A DNA stretch of 10,759 bases from an uncultured Mycoplasmatota bacterium (GTDB lineage Bacteria; Bacillota_I; Bacilli_A; RF39; UBA660), in NCBI GenBank assembly GCA_900544625.1, contig UQVR01000030.1, positions 1 through 10,759 of the forward strand. The letters run 5' to 3'. The position numbers were made by a program, and so were the translations under genes. Positions 1-6,325 of the stretch are shown piece by piece (within the stretch, counting starts at the first letter, position 1; every line of letters begins with the position of its first letter). Below the pieces are notes generated by a model that was not told the DNA's origin, made no database searches, and saw nothing but the letters and a program-made list of their open reading frames with translations.

Positions 1-90
1 TTTAATTATTCTAATGATGTTTATATCAAAAACTTTGGTAATAAAATTAAAATCAGTGAATTAGAAGATTTTTTAAAGCATACCAACTAG
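1..90 (+). CDS. C-terminal end of a gene entering from the left
   Basis: An open frame runs from base 1 to a TAG at 88-90 and encodes the last 29 residues of a protein that starts outside the window. The peptide is polar and lysine-rich, ends in ELEDFLKHTN, and looks like a normal soluble C-terminus. It is too short to assign to a family. No clear terminator follows. It could also be part of a degraded gene, because the next 220 bases hold broken frames. Confidence 0.45.
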   Translation, partial: FNYSNDVYIKNFGNKIKISELEDFLKHTN

Positions 91-173
91 TAATTTTGCC
101 CTAAATATTGATAATTCCTTCTGCTGCTCGTAATGCCAAGAAGAAATAAAAAAAGTTATTTGGAAGCATTGTT

Positions 174-314
174 ATGTTTGGAAATAAATAAGAATTTCAA
201 AATGATTTTGAAAGTGCTAATGACTTTTTAGAACATTATAAAGAATTCTCAATGGATAAAAATAATAATTTTAATGAATATGATAAATATGCTTTAGAAC
301 TATTAGAAAATTAA
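174..314 (+). pseudogene. Possible remnant of a small gene, in gene-poor stretch 91-398
   Basis: This frame reads MFGNK, a TAA stop at 189-191, then 40 residues of plausible acidic, helix-forming protein (EFQNDFESANDFLEHYKEF and onward) to a TAA at 312-314. A second short frame starts at the ATG at 133 (MPRRNKKSYLEALL) and stops near 231 in another phase. Neither has a convincing ribosome binding site. The mix of coding-like composition and stops suggests decay of a short gene, but chance in AT-rich DNA is possible. The rest of 91-398 holds only an A-run/T-run and the promoter of the next gene. Confidence 0.25.
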
Positions 315-346
315 TAAAAAATTTTTTTAACTCTAGTTATATTTCC

Positions 347-375
347 TGTTAAAATATTAAATAATAAAGTATAAT
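347..375 (+). promoter_or_regulatory. Promoter of the XRE regulator gene
   Basis: A perfect TATAAT lies at 370-375. The matching -35 position is weak (TGTTAA at 347-352, 17-base spacer). Transcription would start near 382, so the in-frame ATG at 381 cannot be the start codon. This supports the ATG at 399, which has GGAAGG at 386-391, seven bases upstream. The poor -35 may mean activator dependence or low expression. Confidence 0.45.
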
Positions 376-398
376 TAAACATGAAGGAAGGAAATAGT

Positions 399-1124
399 AT
401 GAATCAAGAGAAAATTGGAAAATTTATTTTAGAATGTCGAAAAGAAAAAAAGTTAACACAAACTGAGCTTGCAGAAAAATTGGGAGTTACAGATAAATCC
501 ATAAGTAATTGGGAAAACGGTAGAAATATGCCAGACTTATCTTTATTTAAACCATTATGTCAAATATTAGATATTTCAATTAACGATTTAATTAGTGGTG
601 AAAAAATACCTAAAGATAAATATCAAGAAAAATTAGAAGAAAACATTATTACTACAATTGATTATACAAACAAAAAAGTGATAGTTAAAAATAATATTAT
701 TGGAATAATACTAATTGCTTTCGGAATAATGATGGCAATAACTGCAATGTCTATTTTTCCAAGTGAAAGTTCATGGGGAAGTATTTATTCAGTATTTGGA
801 GCATTAGTATCTATGTTGGGAATTATTATTTTAATAAAGAAATTAAAACTTACTAAAAAGATTATAATTAGTGTAAGTTACCTTGTTTTATTTATTTCTA
901 TGTTATTTATGATAGATTATATAAGTGTTATAAATATAAAACAAGCTCCAAGATTTTCAATAATAAAAATATCAAGTGATACTGCAATATATTATGATAC
1001 ATTATTTTATGATGTAATAAGATGTAATAAAAATAGTAAAGATGAATATTATAAAATAATAAAAAATAATAATTATGATAAAGATAATATTCAAAAATAT
1101 TGCAAAAAGATTAGTTCAAAATAA
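399..1124 (+). CDS. XRE-family regulator with membrane-spanning C-terminal domain
   Basis: This is a 241-residue protein with an N-terminal Cro/C1-type helix-turn-helix (about residues 6-66) that contains LTQTELAEKLGV followed by SISNWENGR, the standard XRE recognition-helix pattern. A linker leads to three hydrophobic segments at about 99-120, 128-149 and 155-175, then a short polar tail with an IYYDTLFYDVIRCN...DEYY pattern. Similar tails occur in other Firmicutes HTH-membrane proteins. The likely role is a membrane-tethered DNA-binding regulator; its signal and targets are unknown. The start was chosen at 399 rather than 381 because GGAAGG at 386-391 is correctly spaced and the promoter lies too close to 381. 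It is transcribed alone and is convergent with the GNAT gene, with which it shares a terminator hairpin. Confidence 0.85.
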   Translation: MNQEKIGKFILECRKEKKLTQTELAEKLGVTDKSISNWENGRNMPDLSLFKPLCQILDISINDLISGEKIPKDKYQEKLEENIITTIDYTNKKVIVKNNIIGIILIAFGIMMAITAMSIFPSESSWGSIYSVFGALVSMLGIIILIKKLKLTKKIIISVSYLVLFISMLFMIDYISVINIKQAPRFSIIKISSDTAIYYDTLFYDVIRCNKNSKDEYYKIIKNNNYDKDNIQKYCKKISSK

Positions 1125-1140
1125 ACGAACTAATCTTTTT
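1104..1140. terminator. Bidirectional terminator between XRE and GNAT genes
   Basis: A perfect 14-bp inverted repeat (arms 1104-1117 and 1127-1140, 9-base loop) has an A-tract on one side and a T-tract on the other, so it can stop transcription in both directions. It overlaps the last codons of the plus-strand regulator and the stop and last codons (KKD) of the minus-strand acetyltransferase. Confidence 0.8.
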
Positions 1141-1573
1141 TTCTTACTAATTTCATTGGGTAAAACTTTATACCATGAATACATTGTTCTGTATCTGTAT
1201 CAATAAAACCTAAATGTTTATAAATATCATGGGCAAATAAAGAAGAATTTACTGTCATATAATTGTCTTCGTTTAAAGTATTTATTTTATTAAATAACAT
1301 TCTACCTATTCCTTTATTATGGTTCTTTCCTTCGACAAAAAATAAGGCAATATGAGTTTTATCTTTAGTAGCAATAACTCCAGTTAAAGTATTGTCTATA
1401 TAAGCTCCATAAAATTCTCTATCATTTATCCAATTCATATTATCAATTGTTTTTTTAAATTCATTTATACCCTCTTCTGTATAATCTGGAGCTTCATACT
1501 CTAAAAATACACTCCATACTAGTTCAAGAGCTTTATTCATATCTGAATTCGGTATTCTTTTAATATCTATCAT
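1130..1573 (-). CDS. GNAT family N-acetyltransferase
   Basis: This is a 147-residue single-domain GNAT protein, normal length for the family. It transfers an acetyl group from acetyl-CoA to an amine on an unknown substrate, presumably in the cytoplasm. The acetyl-CoA-binding loop is NHNKGIG at residues 84-90 (the Q/R-x-x-G-x-G/A motif A), preceded by the strand IALFFVEG. The late motif IYKHLGFIDTD matches the usual Y-x-x-x-GF segment near the end of GNAT domains. The ATG at 1573-1571 follows AGAGGTGA at good spacing. It lies 50 bases downstream of the flavodoxin-type gene but has its own good promoter. The stop is TAG, inside the shared terminator stem. Confidence 0.88.
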   Translation of the reverse strand: MIDIKRIPNSDMNKALELVWSVFLEYEAPDYTEEGINEFKKTIDNMNWINDREFYGAYIDNTLTGVIATKDKTHIALFFVEGKNHNKGIGRMLFNKINTLNEDNYMTVNSSLFAHDIYKHLGFIDTDTEQCIHGIKFYPMKLVRKKD

Positions 1574-1598
1574 AATAAATCACCTCTAATTAAAATTA

Positions 1599-1627
1599 AT
1601 TATAGCATTTGTCACTGTAAATGTCAC
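1599..1627 (-). promoter_or_regulatory. Promoter of the GNAT gene
   Basis: On the minus strand, GTGACA (1627-1622) is followed by a 17-base spacer and TATAAT (1604-1599), with an extended -10 TG (TGCTATAAT). The -35 box lies in the upstream copy of a 12-bp tandem duplication. Transcription would start about 20 bases before the ATG. This is one of the best sigma-A matches in the window. Confidence 0.7.
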
Positions 1628-1633
1628 TGTAAA
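1610..1633. repeat. Perfect 12-bp tandem duplication
   Basis: Two adjacent copies of TGTCACTGTAAA lie at 1610-1621 and 1622-1633. On the minus strand each copy is TTTACAGTGACA. The duplication covers the TGA stop of the flavodoxin-type gene and supplies the -35 box of the GNAT promoter. Confidence 0.9.
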
Positions 1634-2539
1634 ATCTTAAATACTTTTTTAACTTTTCCAAACCTCACACAGATTGATGTTAACCCGTCTCTTTTTTTAC
1701 CTAATATTTTATCTGTTTGGTCTGTAACTCTCACAAAACTAGATTTCATAAAATGAGTAAATATATATTCATGGCTATTAATATCATTTTTATATTTATA
1801 GCAAAAATCTCTAATCGGCGCACATATATTAAAGACCCAGATTGGACTTACAATATATACTTTCTTATACTTTTTTAAAACAATATTAATATTTTCAATA
1901 TCCATTCTCCATTGATGCATTCCAAACCTTCCACACCACCAGAAACCTAGTGTTCCATCAGTTTTTTCTTTAGTTTTTAACTTTATTATATTGGCACCGA
2001 TTTCATTTGCTTTCTCATATGCAACTTTTTTTGTATAGCCCATTCTAGAAAAATATACTACAACACTATCTTTGTTTTTATTTATGTTTTTATAGTCATT
2101 GATATCAAAGACAAATTTTGATTGTGTATAAAATATTACTGTTATTAAACCAATTATAAATTGTAAAAATCCAATTATAAAATAACTTATTGATAAAAAG
2201 TTGGTTGGTAATATAATAAATTGAATAGTTATCCACACCATTAAAGTTATGCCAAATATAGTTCCAAGAATGAAACCTATTTTTTTATCTTTAATTATTA
2301 AGTAGGATGCAATTAAATTAAGATATACCATTTACAATAAGTAAAGATATTCCTGAAAATATATAATTTTGAAAAAGAATATCACTAAATGGAAGTACAC
2401 TAAAATAAGGAAGTAATGTATCCATATGTAGTAACTTTCCTGTTGGATCTATAAACATGCAAATACTTCCATATAATGCTCCGATTCCAACAAATAAGCA
2501 CCAAAATAGCAATATTTTTTTAGTTCTTTTATATCTCAT
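1624..2539 (-). pseudogene. Frameshifted membrane protein with C-terminal flavodoxin domain
   Basis: Two overlapping minus-strand frames together make one protein. The first (2539-2318, 73 residues, starting MRYKRTKKILLFW after AAAGAGG) contains one full hydrophobic segment and the start of another. The second (codons readable from 2331 to the TGA at 1624) continues with two more long hydrophobic segments and then a flavodoxin-type domain of about 145 residues. That domain carries the FMN-loop-like VVYFSRMGYTKK, GFWWCGRFGMHQW, and VSPIWVFNICAPIRDFCYKY. Joining the frames needs a +1 shift around 2318-2331, where NGIS meets NLIASYLI. Each half is otherwise intact. An ATG at 2331 overlaps the first frame by 14 bases, so translational restart could make the flavodoxin half alone, but no ribosome binding site precedes it. 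The intact family would be a membrane-anchored flavin/redox protein. A sequencing error is the main alternative to real inactivation. The NUDIX pseudogene is 10 bases upstream, in the same operon. Confidence 0.72.
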
Positions 2540-2549
2540 TTTTACCTCT

Positions 2550-2981
2550 TTATAAAATATTTAAGACATCTAAATTTACAGTTTTTCCTGCTTTATAATT
2601 TTCTATGCACCTTAATATAATCTCTGGTGATCTTAATTTACTTTTCATTTTTATAATTTCATCATAAGAAAACCATTTTACGTCTAGTATTTCATTTAAA
2701 TTATAATCTAGTTTTTCATCTATAAGTTTTGCCCCAAAAATAATACTTAAAAATATATCATTTTCTAATACTTTATTTCCTATCTCAAGTATTCCAGTTT
2801 GAAGAATATCGCATCCGGTTTCTTCTTTTATTTCTCTTTTTAAACAATCGATTACTGATTCATTTACTTCCAGGTGACCTGCTGGTATGTTCCATTTTCA
2901 TTTACATTTTTCTTTTGCTTCTTGTACTAATAAAAAATTATTTTCTTTTTCAATTAGTCCACCAATCACAATATTTGTCAT
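2550..2981 (-). pseudogene. NUDIX hydrolase interrupted by one in-frame TGA
   Basis: This 143-codon frame runs from ATG (2981-2979, preceded by GAAGGA) to TAA (2552-2550) and is broken only by TGA at codon 28 (2900-2898). It reads EAKEKCK, stop, KWNIPAGHLEVNES. NUDIX proteins normally have Gly at that position (GKWN.PAGH.E), so a single GGA-to-TGA change explains the stop. The NUDIX box is complete: G, five residues, E, seven residues, REIKEETGC. The rest of the frame shows no other damage, so the lesion is recent, a read error, or a readthrough site. The intact enzyme would hydrolyse a nucleoside diphosphate linked to another moiety. It has its own promoter (3031-3002) and heads the minus-strand unit that continues into the flavodoxin-type gene. 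Confidence 0.85.
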
Positions 2982-3001
2982 TTAATCACGTCCTTCATGC
3001 T

Positions 3002-3031
3002 AGTATATCACAGTAAAATAGTTACAATCAA
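3002..3031 (-). promoter_or_regulatory. Promoter of the interrupted NUDIX gene
   Basis: On the minus strand, TTGATT (3031-3026) is followed by an 18-base spacer and TATACT (3007-3002), with an extended -10 TG (TGATATACT). The ATG is about 20 bases downstream. The promoter is intact although the gene it serves is broken. Confidence 0.55.
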
Positions 3032-3039
3032 TGTTTTTA

Positions 3040-3068
3040 TTGACTTAGACAAAGTTATAATATATAAT
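3040..3068 (+). promoter_or_regulatory. Promoter of the 155-residue unknown gene
   Basis: TTGACT (3040-3045), a 17-base spacer and TATAAT (3063-3068) make a near-consensus sigma-A promoter. Transcription would start near 3075, leaving a leader of about 18 bases that holds AGGAGG at 3080-3085. It is divergent from the NUDIX promoter, with the two -35 boxes only 8 bases apart, so the two may interfere or share a regulator. Confidence 0.7.
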
Positions 3069-3092
3069 AAAGCCAATTTAGGAGGTTTAATT

Positions 3093-3560
3093 ATGGGTTT
3101 TAGAAAAAAATTATATTATGTTGCTTTAACTGAATTTTTATTAAATAAAAAAAATGAGATTGTAATAAATGAGAATATTTCATTAACAATCAACGTTCGT
3201 AGAGGTAATTATTGCCAATCACCTTCTAGTTGGTTAGATATTCCTTCTCTTGACTTTTTTGTAACTATTTTAAATCAAGGTAATCCAATATATAAAACTT
3301 TTTATCAAAAGATTGCTGAACCTGATTTAGATACATTGTTAAAAAGTAGTCCAGAGGTTATTAATGAATTTATTCAAAGAGATGACTTATTTTTTCATGA
3401 ATATGTCACTTATTCATATTTAGATTCATCTTTAATTCAATATGAAGGAACTTATATACAATTATTACAAGATGATTTAAGTTTTAAAAATCCATCTAAA
3501 TTAGTTAGAACAAATATAAAACATAAATATAATAAAATTATGTCAAGTAAAACCAAGTAG
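3093..3560 (+). CDS. Unknown 155-residue soluble protein
   Basis: I do not recognise this family. The start is ATG 3093 (MGFRKKLYYVAL), seven bases after a consensus AGGAGG and behind a strong promoter; the longer frame upstream overlaps that promoter and is not used. The protein has no signal peptide or membrane segment. The N-terminal half alternates short hydrophobic and polar stretches (ISLTINVRRG, SLDFFVTIL), which suggests beta strands, and the second half is more helical, ending in a basic KHKYNKIMSSKTK. No catalytic motif is visible. It is transcribed as a single gene, divergent from the broken NUDIX gene and convergent with the second intact NUDIX gene, with which it shares a terminator hairpin. 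The strong promoter and ribosome site suggest substantial expression. Confidence 0.75.
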   Translation: MGFRKKLYYVALTEFLLNKKNEIVINENISLTINVRRGNYCQSPSSWLDIPSLDFFVTILNQGNPIYKTFYQKIAEPDLDTLLKSSPEVINEFIQRDDLFFHEYVTYSYLDSSLIQYEGTYIQLLQDDLSFKNPSKLVRTNIKHKYNKIMSSKTK

Positions 3561-3579
3561 CATTTACTTGGTTTTACTT
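3545..3579. terminator. Hairpin shared by two convergent genes
   Basis: A perfect 15-bp inverted repeat has arms at 3545-3559 and 3565-3579 and the 5-base loop GCATT. It overlaps the last codons and TAG stop of the plus-strand gene and the TAA stop of the minus-strand NUDIX gene. The uninterrupted T-tract after the stem is short, so it may work partly as a 3'-end stabilising hairpin. Confidence 0.7.
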
Positions 3580-3978
3580 TATCAAATTATTTTTTAAACA
3601 ATATGGTACTACTTCATTTTTTAATGTATTTGATAATATATCTGTACCTATACTACTTTCATACCACATAAAATTTTCTATTTCTTCGGATAAACTTAAG
3701 CTACCATCAAGTGGTCCATTGTATTTGAATACATAAAAATGTATCGGAGTTTTTCCATCACTTGTTGCTATTTCGTCAAATTCCATTACTAACTCAAATA
3801 ATGTCTCATCAAAAATGGCATTATTACCTAATTCTTCATGACATTCTCTTTTAGCTGCATCAAGTGGAGTTTCTCCATCTTCTACTCTTCCACCAATCAT
3901 TTGATATGTTGGTCTTTTTCTCGGTTTATCAATTAATAATTTATTATCTTTAAAAAACATTGTACCAACGACATTCAT
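3574..3978 (-). CDS. NUDIX hydrolase (134 residues)
   Basis: This is a small single-domain NUDIX enzyme. The NUDIX box spans residues 30-52: G30, E36, then R44-E45 with E48-E49 and G51, all metal-binding and catalytic positions kept. Such enzymes cleave nucleoside diphosphates linked to another group, including oxidised nucleotides, nucleotide sugars or coenzymes; the substrate here cannot be told. The ATG at 3978 lies 4 bases after the TGA of the preceding NUDIX gene, and AAGGTGAG, which includes that stop codon, is its ribosome binding site, so the two are translationally coupled. It is the last gene of the CmpB-NUDIX-NUDIX operon. It shares little beyond the box with the neighbouring NUDIX protein, so this is not a recent duplication. 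Confidence 0.88.
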   Translation of the reverse strand: MNVVGTMFFKDNKLLIDKPRKRPTYQMIGGRVEDGETPLDAAKRECHEELGNNAIFDETLFELVMEFDEIATSDGKTPIHFYVFKYNGPLDGSLSLSEEIENFMWYESSIGTDILSNTLKNEVVPYCLKNNLIK

Positions 3979-3982
3979 ATTC

Positions 3983-4444
3983 TCACCTTATCTCCATATT
4001 TATTACATTATGATTGCTATCACAAGTAAAAATCATATTTACTTTTTCATCATACAAGTACTTTCTTAAATTATCATCTAGTAAGTGAGTAGTTGCTAAT
4101 CTTTTTTCTTCAGCAATTAACTTTTTTATCGGTATCCAGCAAGCATAGTTTTCAGGAAACTCTTGAGGTGTACCATCTATTTTACTTGCAATATATGTTT
4201 TTATATCATATTTTTTATCTTCAGCTGGATAAATAATCTCTATCTTTCCAATACATTTAAGTTCATCAATTGTCATCCCAGTTTCTTCTTTAAATTCTCT
4301 TTGGCATGCTTGTACTTCACTTTCGCCATCTTCAATTTTTCCACCAGGAATGTCAAAAAAATCTTTGTTGATATCTTTATATCTTATACACATTATTTTA
4401 TCATCTTTTATAGCAAATACTCTAACTGCATATCTAACTTTCAT
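3983..4444 (-). CDS. NUDIX hydrolase (153 residues)
   Basis: The protein opens with the typical NUDIX first strand RYAVRVFAIKDDKIMCI and DFFDIPGGKIEDGE. The NUDIX box covers residues 35-57 with G35, E41, R49-E50, E53-E54 and G56 all present, so hydrolysis of a nucleoside-diphosphate-linked substrate is expected. The first codons overlap the end of the CmpB-like gene by 11 bases, and the stop TGA lies 4 bases before the next NUDIX start, so the three genes form one coupled operon. A C-terminal extension of about 50 residues after the core (ACWIPIKKLIAEEKR to NMEIR) is within the normal range. The substrate is unknown; an 8-oxo-dGTPase/MutT-like role is possible but not shown. Confidence 0.88.
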   Translation of the reverse strand: MKVRYAVRVFAIKDDKIMCIRYKDINKDFFDIPGGKIEDGESEVQACQREFKEETGMTIDELKCIGKIEIIYPAEDKKYDIKTYIASKIDGTPQEFPENYACWIPIKKLIAEEKRLATTHLLDDNLRKYLYDEKVNMIFTCDSNHNVINMEIR

Positions 4445-5120
4445 GATTTTCTTTTCCTTTTTTTCGCATTTCTAATTCTTTTATAAATACTTGAAATTTA
4501 GGGAATGCACTTTTAATACGACGATAAAGGACAGTATTATCTTGAAACCATTTTTCAATATATTGTTTTATTTTTTCGGTGTTATCTTTTCTTTCACTTT
4601 TAATTTTACCTTTTATCTTAAATAAAATATATGTTGATATAATATTATCAATTATATAAATAACAAATAATGTAATTGCCACAACTAACAAAGCTGTTGG
4701 TGATAACTTATCAACAAGTTTTATAACTGCTGGATGTAATATATAAATAATTAAAGATGCAAGTAGCCCGAAAGGTATCATTGTTTCTAAACAAATTCTT
4801 CCATTAATGTTAAACTTTTTATTTGAATAATCCCACCATCTAACATTATATATTTTTTCCATAAAATAACTTGTAAAATATTCAAGTAATGAACATATTA
4901 AAATTGCTTTTAAAAATACGCCGAGAATATCACTAGTATCCTTACCTACTACTAGAATAATAGCTAAACATCCCCATCCATATATTGGACAATATGGGCC
5001 AATTAAAAATCCACGATTTATAAATTTATGCTTATTCCATAGAGAAACACATACTTCCATAAACCAACCTAAAAATGAATAAATAATAAAATATAAAAAA
5101 TATTTACATACTATTTCCAT
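4434..5120 (-). CDS. PF06541-type (CmpB-like) membrane protein, putative ABC transporter permease
   Basis: This 228-residue multi-spanning membrane protein has the family signatures of PF06541: YSFLGWFMEV at residues 14-23, INRGFLIGPYCPIYGWG at 34-50, E80-Y81 with MEK at 87-89, RWWDYS at 94-99 and NINGR at 104-108. About five hydrophobic segments occupy residues 5-165, followed by a charged cytoplasmic tail of about 60 residues. Family members are annotated as putative ABC transporter permeases, but no ATPase or binding protein is encoded nearby, so transport is unproven. It is the first gene of the operon with two NUDIX hydrolases and overlaps the next by 11 bases. The start ATG follows AAGAAGG. 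Upstream DNA is rich in TATAAT-like sequence, but no -35/-10 pair is convincing. Confidence 0.85.
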   Translation of the reverse strand: MEIVCKYFLYFIIYSFLGWFMEVCVSLWNKHKFINRGFLIGPYCPIYGWGCLAIILVVGKDTSDILGVFLKAILICSLLEYFTSYFMEKIYNVRWWDYSNKKFNINGRICLETMIPFGLLASLIIYILHPAVIKLVDKLSPTALLVVAITLFVIYIIDNIISTYILFKIKGKIKSERKDNTEKIKQYIEKWFQDNTVLYRRIKSAFPKFQVFIKELEMRKKGKENHES

Positions 5121-5183
5121 ACATATGACCTTCTTTCTTAAGGTAATTTTATCACATTATAATTATAAATGCCATATATAACC

Positions 5184-5212
5184 TTGCTTTTCATTTTTTT
5201 CTATTGTAAAAT
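5184..5212 (+). promoter_or_regulatory. Promoter of the 363-residue unknown gene
   Basis: TTGCTT (5184-5189), a 17-base spacer and TAAAAT (5207-5212) fit a moderate sigma-A promoter. A very short leader follows, with AGGAGG at 5221-5226 and the ATG at 5234. The 113-base gap between divergent start codons (5121-5233) must hold both promoters. Confidence 0.55.
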
Positions 5213-5233
5213 GTACTTACAGGAGGTTAGAAA

Positions 5234-6325
5234 ATGAAAAAAGATTTAGTTATTGATTTGCTTCGAAAAATTCAAGAAAATAATTTAAGTATCGAAGATT
5301 CTAAAAGTTTATTTAATAGAAGTGAAAAACTTCTTGCAACCATATTGTCTGGCGGAGATTTCAAAAGCAATGTAGACATAATTAATCGTTATAATAGTGA
5401 TGAAGATGCTTTAAAAGCTGTGAAAATTTATTTAAGCGTGGACCCTACTAATTCAATGACACCTAGTAAAAAAAGATTAACATTAGAACTTTTAACAAAC
5501 CAAACGTTAATAAATTCTGGAAAAGTTTTTGAATATGTTCAATGTTTTTTAGGTATTCCAGATGAAAAATATGAGAATTGCTATATAGTTTTCTTCAATC
5601 TTTTATTAGATGACACTTTAATTAAACAAGGGCTTAATTTTACTTTTGCCAATTTTATAATTGAGCATGGTTACAAGTCATTTCCAAAATATTTAGAAGA
5701 CTTGTTTACAAATGAAAGAATGTTAAAAGAACTTAAACCAGCTGAAATACTAAATAGAGCTTTAGTTATAACTCAAGCTAGTTGTCAAACTCATAACAAT
5801 TTGTCTAGTATGTTTGAATTTTTCTTACTTACAAAATTGGATAATGAAGAAATGATTTTAAATTGTGCTAAAATTATTGGAGATAGTTCTCAAGTCCCTA
5901 AAGAAATATGTGATTTATTTTTAAGAACATTACCTAAACACTTGTCAAAATGTGATTATTATTTTGAAGCAGCCAAAATTATTGGCACAATGGTATTTGG
6001 TACAGGCCGTTGTGCTGCTTACAAGGTTATTGAAACTGATAGTAACTTTGAAGACAAAAATACAATTTTATTATTACGCATTTTAAAAAATTGTACATTT
6101 AAATTTTTAGGATATGGTAAATATGATGTTCAATATGGAAATGTAACTTTTCGTAGCAGTAGCGATTCAATTATAAGTGATATTAAAGCTAAAATAATTG
6201 ATACTAATTATGCATATTATTATATGTTAGAAAAATCTGTTTTAGATAGTAAAAATGATGATATTAACGTTAGTGATTTATCAGTTAAACTAACTAGAAT
6301 TAAAGATAATGCTAGTAAAGCATAA
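5234..6325 (+). CDS. Unknown 363-residue, mostly helical protein
   Basis: I do not recognise the family. The start is well fixed by AGGAGG seven bases upstream. There is no signal peptide or membrane segment. The composition is strongly helical, with repeating units of two short amphipathic helices (for example LTLELLTNQTLINSGKVFEY, MLKELKPAEILNRALVI, MILNCAKIIGDSSQ, YFEAAKIIGTMVF), in the style of an alpha-solenoid (HEAT/TPR-like) scaffold, although no repeat consensus is clear. Seven cysteines are scattered without a metal-site pattern. The tail from about residue 290 is more strand-like (FKFLGYGKYDVQYGNVTFRSS) and ends in a helix. It is a single-gene unit with its own promoter and terminator. 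A binding or scaffolding role is a guess from fold only. Confidence 0.75.
   Translation: MKKDLVIDLLRKIQENNLSIEDSKSLFNRSEKLLATILSGGDFKSNVDIINRYNSDEDALKAVKIYLSVDPTNSMTPSKKRLTLELLTNQTLINSGKVFEYVQCFLGIPDEKYENCYIVFFNLLLDDTLIKQGLNFTFANFIIEHGYKSFPKYLEDLFTNERMLKELKPAEILNRALVITQASCQTHNNLSSMFEFFLLTKLDNEEMILNCAKIIGDSSQVPKEICDLFLRTLPKHLSKCDYYFEAAKIIGTMVFGTGRCAAYKVIETDSNFEDKNTILLLRILKNCTFKFLGYGKYDVQYGNVTFRSSSDSIISDIKAKIIDTNYAYYYMLEKSVLDSKNDDINVSDLSVKLTRIKDNASKA

Noticed and set aside
1610..1633. Start of a CRISPR or satellite array
   Set aside because: There are only two adjacent 12-base copies without spacers, so it is a simple tandem duplication.
2318..2331. Programmed +1 frameshift as in prfB
   Set aside because: UCU UAA gives no good re-pairing after slipping to CUU, and no upstream Shine-Dalgarno-like stimulator is present.
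2898..2900. TGA read as Trp or Gly across the genome (alternative code)
   Set aside because: TGA ends the flavodoxin-type, first NUDIX and anchored-protein genes at sensible points, and Trp in conserved motifs is TGG. One internal TGA is better explained by a point mutation.
2997..3092. N-terminal extension of the 155-residue protein to the ATG-less upstream frame
   Set aside because: The extension covers the -35/-10 promoter and the consensus AGGAGG at 3080-3085, which points to ATG 3093.
3574..4444. Tandem duplication of the two NUDIX genes
   Set aside because: They match only in the NUDIX box and differ in length, N-terminus and C-terminal part, so a recent duplication is unlikely.
4163..4486. 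Plus-strand open frame of 107 codons
   Set aside because: It lies opposite the NUDIX and CmpB-like genes, has Phe/Ile/Cys-rich composition typical of antisense shadow frames, and lacks a ribosome binding site.
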